A DNA stretch of 64,000 bases from Ricordea florida (Eukaryota; Cnidaria; Anthozoa; Corallimorpharia; Ricordeidae), in assembly GCA_949710005.1 (NCBI GenBank), contig OX453273.1, forward strand, positions 2,003,322 through 2,067,321. Reading direction: 5' to 3'. A model generated the notes under the pieces. It saw only the letters and a list, made by a program, of their open reading frames with translations, did not search any database and had not been told where the DNA came from. Shown here one piece after another: positions 44,976-55,469 of the stretch (its first letter is position 1; each line of letters opens with the position of its first letter). The position numbers and the translations under genes are program-made.

Positions 44976-45543
44976 ATTTCTTATCTGGCTGCCACATGCA
45001 CATAAGAACAGTAGTGAAAAAACACAAGCCTACCAAGGTGATCAAACCGCTATGCGTGAGTCAACAAGCCTACGGACAACAGATATCAATCACACGCATC
45101 GATGACAATTTCTCATGCCTGACTCACAAAACCAGACGGAATGTTCTTTAACCAAAATTCAATGCAATTTCAATTTCCACGTAAATACAGCCGCTTAATG
45201 TTGACTTTGTGTCCCAACTGTGTTACAGCACGCTAAAATCAAAAGTTGTCAGAACATCTTCTAGTGTTTTCGGTAACCTTCGGAAGTCCTAGGGAAATAG
45301 TGGAAATCTCCCGCGGGAAATCTTCGGAAGTAACCGGGATGTATTCGGAAATACCGGTCGTGACCAGACGAAAATCTCACGCAATTGACTCGGAAAAAGT
45401 CATGTGGTAGGTATACATTAGTTCAACCGACCCTAGAATGACTTAATGCTCGCCACTTACTGGTTATACTCCTAGGTCACATTAAACGTCTGTTTTGTAA
45501 GCTTTGCTAGAGAAGATCTTATTTCGTGAAATTTAAATGGCTA
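44976..45543. other. ANKIB1 3' flank
   Basis: 3' UTR of ANKIB1 and intergenic sequence; no signal placed with confidence. Confidence 0.4.
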
Positions 45544-45667
45544 AACTTTAGAATACCCCGCCACTTCATTGACATACTGATGAATAACAATAGAGTCCAT
45601 TGTAATATGCCTCGTTCTTTAAAAGAAACCGACACATGTAAATGAATTGGCGGGGTATTCTAAAGTT
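45544..45667. mobile_element. 124-bp MITE, aactttagaataccccgcca ends
   Basis: aactttagaataccccgcca at the left is matched by tggcggggtattctaaagtt at the right, giving TIRs of about 20-25 bp. No ORF. Confidence 0.8.
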
Positions 45668-46146
45668 GCTCTTGAAAGGGAGAAAGTTAGTTGACACTTA
45701 GTTCAGTATTGCCAAACAGTGCGGTTTGTTAGGGCTGTAACTCTTTTAGTTAAAAAGGGTTAGCTTTATTGTAAATTCATTTGTAATGGGAGTGGTGAAT
45801 TTTTCCAAATGATATTTTATTAAATACCGGCAGCGGAGAATTTGCGGGAAAATTGGGAAAAAATCTGACAGATTAAATGGGAACAGATGTAAGGAATTAG
45901 TACTTATTGTCAAACCATTACGAATCATAAACCGAGTTATATTTTCCAGAGTGATTTATACAGCCGATGTGAGTGGGGGAATTTATAACATTTATTCTGA
46001 GGGATAAAGAGTTAAGTCACTTTTCAGTTTCATTCAGGGCTTTAGCGCTCTCGACAGCAAATCAAGAAATGAATTGAATTTTTCAAATGATGCATCAACT
46101 TAACTGAACCAGCGTGAGTTCCATACTAGAAAAATACTGGTAAAAG

Positions 46147-46323
46147 AATAGCCCATTTCCGATTTGCGACATGCCTCAGTTTCATAGCGAGTCCAGGTGC
46201 AAGACTATTCAAATGGAAATGATAGAGTATTCTTATGCAAATTAAACTAATTTCCATTTGAATGGTCTTGCACCTGGACTCGCTATGAAACTGAGGCATG
46301 TAGCAACTCGGAAATGGGCTATT
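46147..46323. mobile_element. Hairpin MITE, ~74-bp arms
   Basis: aatagcccatttccga..ctcagtttcatagcgagtccaggtgca..ttcaaatggaaat is followed after a ~28-bp AT-rich loop by its near-perfect inverse ending cggaaatgggctatt. Non-coding. Confidence 0.88.
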
Positions 46324-46565
46324 GAGGCCGATTTGTATCGGTTCGTTTCAGCATTGTTACTGTGTCAGTATCCATCTCAGGGATACATTTGCAATATTAT
46401 TTTAGTAATTTTTCTTTGATGGTGGGAGTAAGAAAAGATATGAATTATTCGACATCAATTTTTCATTATCAGACAAATATAATGAACAGAAAATATCGGC
46501 CTTCAAGGAAAGTGGGAGTGGGCAAAATTGACATGCGTCATAGATTAAGACATGACCAACGAACT

Positions 46566-46892
46566 TTATACGCGAATATTCGGACGGCTGCAGTAAAAGT
46601 CCTTCCTCAGCATGGAGATTTTCTTTTCTACCATGTTTCTCAGTTCTATATCTTCGTTACCGTCTCGGCAACCTTTGTCCAAACTGCGTAATAATGTTCG
46701 TAAACTCATTAAATAATCGACTTCCCATTTCGGAACTTCGGTGATCTTCGGTAGTTCCTTGCCAACTGTAGTACCGAGGGCGCAAACGTAGTCGTTCGAA
46801 TTCCAGGCGCGAAACATCCGTGCCCTCAGAAGCGATTGGCAACCCCAAAAAGCTTGGGATTGCTGCGTGTAGAGCAAATAGTGAAAGGTCAT
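46566..46892 (-). CDS. Hypothetical 108-codon ORF
   Basis: ATG at 46892 (minus strand) opens MTFHYLLYTQQSQAFWGCQS, with a second in-frame ATG (MFRAWNSNDY). A hydrophilic, helix-prone stretch follows (KWEVDYLMSLRTLLRSLDKG, DGNEDIELRNMVEKKISMLR). Codon choice and the mix of residues look protein-like, and the N-terminus could serve as a mitochondrial presequence. I recognise no family. An overlapping frame of similar length on the same strand (46657-47016) weakens the case. It could also be one exon of a longer gene convergent with ANKIB1, or chance. Confidence 0.3.
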   Translation of the reverse strand: MTFHYLLYTQQSQAFWGCQSLLRARMFRAWNSNDYVCALGTTVGKELPKITEVPKWEVDYLMSLRTLLRSLDKGCRDGNEDIELRNMVEKKISMLRKDFYCSRPNIRV

Positions 46893-47455
46893 TGCAAGAC
46901 GAAGGTTCAGGGTTCCGTTGTTCTGCCGTTGCGGACGGCACGAAAAAAATACCTGATCGAAAAAAATACCTGATCGACGTCCATAACAAGGGAAGAAAAC
47001 AATTGTTCTTTTTCAAACGAAAACGACTACTATTAGCCGCGGCCTTGGAATCAGTGAAATGAAATTCTCATAACTTATTGACTGTAATTCTTTTAAGTGT
47101 TGTCTGTAAACTTAGTAAAGGTGGGATTTAGCTAATTTGGGATTAGAAAAAAAAAACCGTTTAGAATTTTATACTTATAGCGTAATAAGTACATTTAGCT
47201 AGCGTCCTATCCTATTTTCATCCAACTCATATTGTTGAGTTTTTGTACCTTGAATCATGAACAATAAAAAAATAACGTTATAACCTCAGGTTTTGTCAGT
47301 GACTATTCACAACACAGCTTAAAGTGACCTTGTTTTTTTTGTAATAAACACATCAGTTCTTATAAAATCTGATTTGTTTATAATAATTGTGGGGATAGTT
47401 TCTAAAGAAACTGGTGCTGCGTCGGTGGGAAATTGAAACAAAAGAAATTGGGTAA

Positions 47456-47619
47456 ATCAAACGAGTTGATTAAGTAAGTTATACCACAGTAAGGTAAAAG
47501 AGAGGTGCTGACATTTCGAGCGTGAGCCCTTCGTCAGAGCTAACGCTCGAAACGTCAGCACCTCTCTTTTACCTTAGGGTGGTATAACTTACTTGACTTA
47601 CTTAATCAACTCGTTTGAT
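47456..47619. repeat. Hairpin with cgaaacgt/agc motifs, ~70-bp arms
   Basis: tcaaacgagttgattaagta..aaaagagaggtgctgacattt pairs with aacgtcagcacctctctttt..cttaatcaactcgtttga. The loop contains gagcccttcgtcagagc. The right arm carries a short duplicated cttactt. Confidence 0.85.
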
Positions 47620-47624
47620 TTAGA

Positions 47625-48851
47625 TAATTTCTTGTTTTAATAAGTTTAGTTTAGGGAATATATGTACCACTTTATCCAATGTCATGCACAACTGCAACAT
47701 TTAATGCAATACTATAATTTTACACAAAATCGAAATTGCAACTGCATTGAAACAGTACAAGCTGTGATATAAATACAACTAGTATTGCAGCAAAATTCAA
47801 CAATGGCAAGAAACTAGCAGTGACCAAGAGGATGACAGGAAAGAAGCAGATGTTGTTGCAGAAAGCGGTGGTGGCTCGACCTTCATTTTTCCTCAAACAC
47901 AAAACTCCATTACAATAGAAAACCCTGACAACTCCATACAAAACACTGGTTTCTTTATTTTCACGAACTCCAGGATTGGTCCTCGGCAGTGATAATTTGG
48001 GAGAATATATGGCTAATCGATAATCCCAAATAACTGGTGGAAAGTGATTTATCTTGATAATTCTATAAATTCCCTTATGTCAGAGCTCTATATAGCTAAT
48101 TTTTTTTTCTTTTCACTAATTTGTTATAAAATAGATTTAAATTTTGACACTGCTAACAAACAGTTACAATTGCCTGTGGAAAAAATCATTTGTTTTATAA
48201 GGAACTTTTAATCTATTCAATATAGTCATATGTTTCATTTCTTCCAAGTTCATTTAGCAACAGCATTTTATGGCCCATATCCACTTCTACCTTAAGACTC
48301 TGATAAGACAACAGTGGCTGCCAAAAATCCAGTCACTGCATTTGAAAAAAAAAACAAATCTTAGGAATGTATTGGACTGATTCCTGTTGAGCACTCAACA
48401 CCATACAAACCTTCATTTAATGCTGAATACTGTCTTGAGCTAATTCAGGCTGCTGAAACACATTATAATGAAAAAAAACCTTTCAAACAGTAATATATAC
48501 CTGTAAAAACCCTGAAGCCAAATTTGCTGATACAATTAACAGCATATTGATCACTTTCATGGTGTCCAGTAGCTTCTCAAAGGATCTTCACCTGAAAGTG
48601 TTTTGTCACTACATGGAAACATTGAAATTGCACACTCTTTTGTAAGACATAGAGTGCTTTAACAGAATAGTAAGATATTTGAGGGAATTGTACTCTGATG
48701 ATTTAAGAGAGAAGATCTATGTAATGGACAAAAAAAAAGGTTAAGCTCTCAGCCATACCACATGTAAAAGATACTGTCCATCAAAATATGTAGGTACCAC
48801 TGAGGCATTATTACCAATAATTCATAATAATAATAATAATAATAATACTTG
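47625..48851. other. 3' flank of Rab11 and intergenic; (AAT)n at 48826-48847
   Basis: Expected to include the Rab11 3' UTR (minus strand). An (AAT)n microsatellite sits just beyond the stop codon. Nothing else recognised. Confidence 0.45.
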
Positions 48852-50430
48852 TTACAATATAACACAGCATCCTTTATCTCGTTGAGATGCTTCATCCAAT
48901 TCTACTGGCTTTCCTCCTCCCTCTGTGGACACCCCCTTCTGGCCTGGTACAACCTTTTGATCAAGTTCTTTTCTCATTTTAGCCAATTGTACCTCATGTA
49001 CTTTTGTTATTGTCTGATGGAATGCTTCTTCTACATTAGTAGCATCAAGAGCAGAAGCCTCAATAAATGACAAGCTTGCCTCCCGTGCATAATTCTTTGC
49101 ATCTTCCACAGAGACTGCTCGTAGATGCCTCAAATCACATTTATTACCAACAAGCATTGTGACAATGGAAGGGTCTGCATGCTCACGAACTTCCATCAGC
49201 CATCTTTCCACATTTTGGAATGTTTTCTGTTTGGACAAGTCATAGACTAGCACAGCACCAACTGCTCCCCTGTAATACGCACTTGTAATTGCACGGTACC
49301 TTTCCTGACCAGCAGTATCCCACACCTTGTAGGTGATAACAAATAATTATCATTTACAATAATTATTATCACAAAGTATATTTTCATCTCACTTCCAAAA
49401 GGCAAACAAAATCTCATTTCACTTTCGAGTATCAAACCTAAACAGCAAGGTATGAATGTGCTGTTCAACAGAATACCCAGGTGTGTATGCTAGCAGACTG
49501 ACAGTAAGGTCACCTAGTGCAACACTTAACAATTACAATGATGAACACAGTAAAACTGCTCTTACAAAATACAATCTTGAACATGCATTGACCAATTTTC
49601 ATTTCCCAAAAAGTTAAATATTTATAAACATAATACTTATAATAAATGGTAAATAGTAGTAACAGAGTAAAAGGTTTGAACCCAGGAGTATCAGTAGTTC
49701 GTATAGTTAGATCGTCTGGGTGAGGGTAGAGATAATAAGTAATGAAACATTCAAAATAATTGTTCCTGATGATATTATAAAATAGTAAATATTGTGAACA
49801 ATAAGCAAATGCTAACTGTAAGGATAAGACTCTATTAAAATGCCCTTAATCTTAGAAAATTTATGAATGTCAACATGAAGAAAGTTCCATTCGGGTATTG
49901 TTCTTGCATCATCAAACCAGCCACTGAAAATTCATTCTGCTTGAGGTAACTCTGTTCCTTTATGCACTCCTTTTCAAGAGAAAACATAGTACACTACACA
50001 TAGCATCGTTCATATGCAAAGTTGAAGGAAATGATACTACAACTGCCAATAATAATTTCTGTAGAAAACAGTTTTCATTAACATTGCACATTGTACGTGA
50101 CAAATTACACATTTCGAAGGTTCATGTACTTAGTTCCTGACCGTACCTTCCTGTTAAAATTTAATTCGAAAAGCTGCTCCTACCATAATCATTCCTATGT
50201 GGAAATATATACCGTAATAAGATATTCAGGAAGCTTACTTGTGCCTTGATAACCTTGCCATCAACTGTAATACTACGAGTTGCAAATTCCACTCCGATGG
50301 TCGATTTAGATTCCAGGTCGAATTCATTTCTTGTGAATCGAGATAATAGCGATGATTTTCCAACGCCAGAGTCACCGATTAGAACAATCTTGTACAAATA
50401 ATCATAGTGGTCGTATCTATTACCAGCCAT
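48852..50430 (-). CDS. RAB11: Rab11-family small GTPase, two exons
   Basis: Rab GTPase of recycling endosomes and post-Golgi exocytosis. Exon 1 is 50430-50239 (64 codons, ends CAA|gtaagc) and exon 2 is 49325-48852 (acaag|GTGTGGGAT to stop), joined in phase 0 for 221 residues. Motifs: P-loop GDSGVGKS (19-26), effector segment [13 protein letters not shown] typical of Rab11, [20 protein letters not shown] (switch II), [18 protein letters not shown]. The C-terminus ends CCVIL, the XCCXXX di-geranylgeranylation pattern of Rab11. Ras-superfamily invariants are all present. The hypervariable tail ([19 protein letters not shown] type) differs from vertebrate Rab11a/b, so the exact orthology within Rab11/Rab25 is not fixed. 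It lies head to head with LARP7. Confidence 0.95.
49671..49735 (+). repeat. Interspersed repeat D, short copy in Rab11 intron
   Basis: aaggtttgaacccaggagta..tagatcgtctgggtgaggg, the first 65 bp of the repeat at 18936-19075. Confidence 0.85.
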
Positions 50431-50977
50431 AACGATAACCTTGTCCCTCAGAAGGAATCTATCTACACACGTATTCAGTTTAGCAAAATTTGAGGAAAAT
50501 GAGCAGAGATCACGTGACAGCCCGCGGGAATACCGATACAGTTTATTTATGCCAGTTTATTGAAACAGCTGTGGATTCAGCCGAATCTGATAGGACTTTT
50601 GTGCAAGATAAATTGTTTTCGAGAAGCGAAGAGCATTCCAAATTATTTAGTTATTCTGATAACATAGAACAGTCAAAAAACCTTGAAAGTAATAACAAAA
50701 CTTAGCAGACATTCTGGTTCTAAGGTGCGTTACCAAAATTTATACATGTACTGTAACTTGCGTCAGCCGTATATAGCAAGTACTATATTCTTTTCAGCTG
50801 TGTTTGCATTTATCGATAACGTAAAACGTCATAAAATTTTCAAAAGTCTTAAGTAAGGCAACGACCGAGGCGAGTTACTGTATTTCATTGGAAGCTTCGG
50901 CAAAACATATTTTACCGTCAGTATTTTTTTTTTTTTTTTGCAAACCGGTCAAGAAAATGGGCTCTGACTCTGAATAG

Positions 50978-51123
50978 GACAATCACATGACTTTTGGAGG
51001 GCATATAGTTTATTTTGTGGCCCGAGTAGCATCATTTGCGCCCGAGCGCGAAGCGCAAGGGCGCAAATGATGCTACGAGGGACACAAATAAACTATATGA
51101 CCAACAAAAGTCATGCGATTATC
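50978..51123. mobile_element. Hairpin MITE (gcatcatttgcgcccgagcg stem)
   Basis: gacaatcacatgacttttgg..tagtttattttgtggcccgagtagcatc is followed by its inverse ending caaaagtcatgcgattatc. Stem about 65 bp. Confidence 0.8.
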
Positions 51124-51499
51124 ATTATTATCAAGATACGCGGCCAAATCGTACAAATTCATTTAATAAGAAAAAAATGTTTAACAGAGATGTAGCATGA
51201 AACTATGGTATGGAAAGTTGTTGCTACAATACGACCAGCTAAACAAGAGCCAAATAAAATTCCTTTTTGTTTACAATAAAATGTCAAATATAATCTAGTT
51301 TTAAAAAGATTGGTAACAATGATTAGCAAAAAGACAGATTATATTTAAAAAAAATAATAGTCTTCCCGTTCACAGGCAATGGACTCAGCTGCAGGGCCAT
51401 TAATGCATTAACGGCCCGCTAGGAGTCATTTGCGGCCCGCAAAGCGCGTGTTTTCAAGAGGGCGGTTTTCAATTTGGCCGCGTATCTTGATAATAATTA
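51122..51499. mobile_element. ~375-bp element with ATTATCAAGATACGCGGCC ends
   Basis: attattatcaagatacgcgg at the left matches the inverse ccgcgtatcttgataataat at the right. The interior contains ttaacggcccgctaggagtc. It adjoins the previous hairpin and may be one composite repeat with it. Confidence 0.65.
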
Positions 51500-52577
51500 T
51501 TGTTTTTGGGATACCTGTTTTTTGTATGAATGTATATTTCCCATTTGTTTGTTTTAAGGTTTATTCAGCCCTTATTGAAAATCTTAATAGATAAAAAGTA
51601 AGGGGAAGGAAATTTTCATTTTAATATAATTTAAAAATACCTAAATAGATTTTCCAAAACAGAACATAAATGAATTTCGCAATCTGCAACTCTGTTATCG
51701 GAGCGAACTTCTTACTACATCCAACCCAGCTATTTTCCGTTATTTACTTTTGTTCTTTGACTATGGGCTTTCTTGACCTCCGGTACGTTGAGCAGATACA
51801 GGTGATTCGCTCCTGCCAGATACCAATTTCGCGAAAATTGCCTTAGAGAAATTGGAGACGATTAGTCTTAGAAATTGAAACAAACGACTTTATAGAGCAA
51901 GTGTCCATTTTAAAAAACTGATACAGTGATAGACAGAACCGCAGACAGAGGAACGTACAAAGTTTGACACTCGGTTCGCGGGTTTATATTGATCCGAGAA
52001 GTCCTGGAAATTACTCTAAAGAGTGCAATGGCGGCTTATTGAAAGGTAAGGATGGTCACATTTACGGAGATTTTGAGCGAAATCTATAGCGCTAATAATA
52101 ATAATGCTGTAAGGAATTTTAGAACGGGTAAGTTTAACGTTCAACCGTTTTCTTATAACTTCCCATGTCTCCTATGCGGTGTTTTGTGTATCGTTGCAAC
52201 GTTAGCTCGACGCACATTGCCAGTATAATATGGCATTATTATGTACGTAGCTCTCCATATCCTGCCACGTTTTTAGCCATGTGTGATAATTGTAGCCAAA
52301 CATTTAGCAGTCCCATTGCAGAGTACATGACAGTAGGTGAATTGGTTACTGGTAGTATCGGGGATAAAATATTCCGCAGTTGTACTTCTTTCCTTTAGAA
52401 TTATTGCCAAAATTTCTAATGGGAAGGCTATTTGTACTGTTTAAGGTGAATTATTATTGCTGTTATTATTGATCACAGGTTAGTGGAGAAGAGATTAGGA
52501 TGTGAAGTGTGTATAAACCACATTTCTTCTCTTCAACATTTACATAACGTTTATGGGAAGAAGTTTTGATAGCAACC

Positions 52578-55435
52578 ATGGATGTTAAAGATCAAGAGAG
52601 TTTACTGATTGACAACGAAATATCACAACACAAGAAACATAAGAAAAGAATAAAAAATCTGCTGATGCAAGTGAAAGAACAGGTACAGTGGAACCCCGCC
52701 TTACGGTCACCCCGTTAATACGGTCACCTCGTTATTACGGCCACTTTTTTTTTGGCTCGGCAAAACGGTCATACATTTTCTTATAAAAAAAACCCCGTTA
52801 ATACGGCCAACGGCCAATTTTCCAATGTCTCAACTCATATATTTCTTTATAATTTAACCCCGTTAATACGGCCACTTGAGAAAATCAAGACGCATGTGAT
52901 TTGTCAACTTCACTGATCTCTGTCATTTACTTAATCTTATTTATTAATAACGTTCACACCCGGTACCCTGACAGCAACATCCGCTTATCAACTAAATTAA
53001 AAAGGGTGGTTGTATTCAAAGTCTTCCGGTTAGAAAAATTACAAAGTATTTATTCAAGTTCTTGTGCGTGTCAAAAAGCAGAACAACATCCTGGCAAAGT
53101 GTTTTCATTTCTTTACGAAATCATGAACAGTACTGCTGAAGTGATGTATGCCCTCTAACAGCTCAGAACTTCTTATTTCCGAGCTGAGACTCTCTTGTTT
53201 TAGTTTTGTCTTATTAACACTAGATATTTTAAAAATTTGTGTATTGTGCGATGGCATTCTGATTTTCAAAACGTTATGTACGTTTTCGATCGTCTATTAA
53301 AGAGATTAGGCGTTCAGGAAGTGCCTGTGCAATGTATTTGTCATCACCCCCCTTAAACTATGAAATTTGACGAAACTTTTTTTTGGCCCGTTGGTGACCG
53401 TATTAACGGGGTTCCACTGTAAAATCATAGTTACTACATCTCTCCATGCCATAAGGCACATAAGGCTTTGACACTCTCTTTCCACCCACTATGGTTTGCT
53501 GCGAAAAAATCGTAGCACAGTTTCATAACCCATTTCATTGCATATTGAACAAAGACAAAGGAATTCATACGCCAAGACCATGTGTGAAACATTCCATGTT
53601 TTACATCCTTTAATCCTAAATTATCAATATGCAACTTTTCCATAGTTTATCAATACATCAAGGTGAAGCAAACAGGTTTTTGAGAATTGGAAAAGTTATC
53701 AATTCAAGCCTATTAATTCAGTCTAACAGAAAATTATTCATCCATGTTTGTCCAATATACTTCACTAGATTCCAGTGGAGTCCACAAGAAACGCATCAAG
53801 TCCTTTGGAGTTTCATGAAGTCTGGTTGTGAAATGTCTTGTTCTTGAAGCCATGACCCGAGACAAGCATGTTGCCCTATGCCACAACTAGAAAAACTGTG
53901 ACTCCAATAGAGTCCAGTCACATATATTGATCAAACCTCAAATTCTGTAGACTAACAAACAGGCACATAATGGTATATGCTTACTATAGAGAATTTCTGT
54001 TAAGATCTTGGAAAGTGAAAGGGTTTAAAGCTTTTCTTTCAATTTATTTTGTTAAAACAGTAGCATAGGCATACAGGGCGCTGGGGGAGAGGGCTGCAGC
54101 CCCCTCAAAATTTGGACAAATTAGATTTTTTGGGCATCAGGAGAAATTTGGGCAAAGCCAATTTTTAAAGAAGTTTGCATGTATGTGTGTGTGTTTTTTC
54201 AAAGAGAGATATTTTCTTTTTCTTTGAAGGTGTTTTATGAGCTCATACTTTCATATGTAAGAATATTTTCACTTCATATGTAGGCCTGTGTTAGTGCATC
54301 ATATGACCCTCGTTTCTTTTCGACTGTTTCATAAAAATTTGGGCAACTTGCGAGAATGTTTAAGCAAATAGTTCACCACCCCCCCCCCCCCCACTCCCCC
54401 CAGCAAGAAATTGCCAGTTCGCCTGTGAGCAGCAGTGCTTATTGCTTGAGACATACAGTAATTACATTTTAACTGTAGCAAAAAAGATCTTTAAGTTGAC
54501 CATTGTTGATTTGTTTTTCCTGAACAGATTGAGTTTTACTTTAGTGATGCAAACTTGCACAAGGATCGCTTCTTAAGTCAGCAGATAAACAAGAACCCTG
54601 ACAGATGTATGTTTTTTACAGTCAAAAAGCAATTTTAAAGATTTTTTTGTTCTTTTTTTTGTTCTTTTTTTTTGTGTTCTTTGCAGCTTTAAAAGCTTTA
54701 TGTTTATGTTTATGTTACACTATATTTGATTTATTAACCATTGTTATTTTTTTATAATTTATTAATTTTATTAACCAATTTATACTTCATTTAGTGATAA
54801 GCAACCAATTTCTCCTCATGACCTCAGTGCACAGTAGCGACCAACAATGATGAGCATAGAAAGAACTATTAGTGCTTATTCAGGGCTAAAAATTGGCAGT
54901 CGCACAATCACCACTGGTGAGTTAAAACTGACCAGGTCTACCAAAAGTTAAGGTTTGAATACCCGATGTGTAACTATGCAACAGAATTTCAAAAAGTTGC
55001 AATGTAAATTATGCAAGGTACAAATTTAAAAATAAACCCCACTATATAGTTTAATTGGACTGCCTTTCTCTTCGTTTCTTTAATAATGATAATGATAATG
55101 AATTTATGTAGCGCACTTTTTCATATGAATATGTTCAAAGGCGCTTTACACTTTTATTGGGTGAGATCGGACGTCAGCATACAAAGGCGCCTCTGGCTGC
55201 CGCTATCAGTCCACATATGATCTCACCCACCCACCCAACCCATGCATGAATTGTCAGATGAAAGCAGACGTAGAGATAGACCACCACACCAGGAACTACG
55301 TCCCCTACTCCTTTCGAACAGTGTGTGGGTTCTTTAACGTCCCACAGATTATTAGGAACAAGTGTTGTGAGACGGGTCCTACGGTTTATCGTCCTTATCC
55401 AAGAAGACTAGAAAGTCTAACCATTTACAGATGTC

Positions 55436-55469
<34 letters not shown>

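Larger units (their letters stand above)
50431..52577. promoter_or_regulatory. Divergent upstream region of Rab11 and LARP7, with MITEs
   Basis: It must hold both promoters. Two foldback elements (50978-51123, 51122-51499) sit in the middle. At 52028-52044 atggcggcttattgaaag|gtaagg looks like a short untranslated first exon with a donor, possibly LARP7's, but no evidence ties it to the coding exons. Confidence 0.45.

Noticed and set aside
46657-47016. 119-codon minus-strand frame
   Set aside because: It overlaps the 108-codon frame in another phase, and its right part is built on a short duplicated aaaaaatacctgatcg tract.
53434-53643. 69-codon minus-strand frame in LARP7 intron 1
   Set aside because: Trp/Met/Phe-rich with no motif; no flanking splice sites that extend it into a gene.
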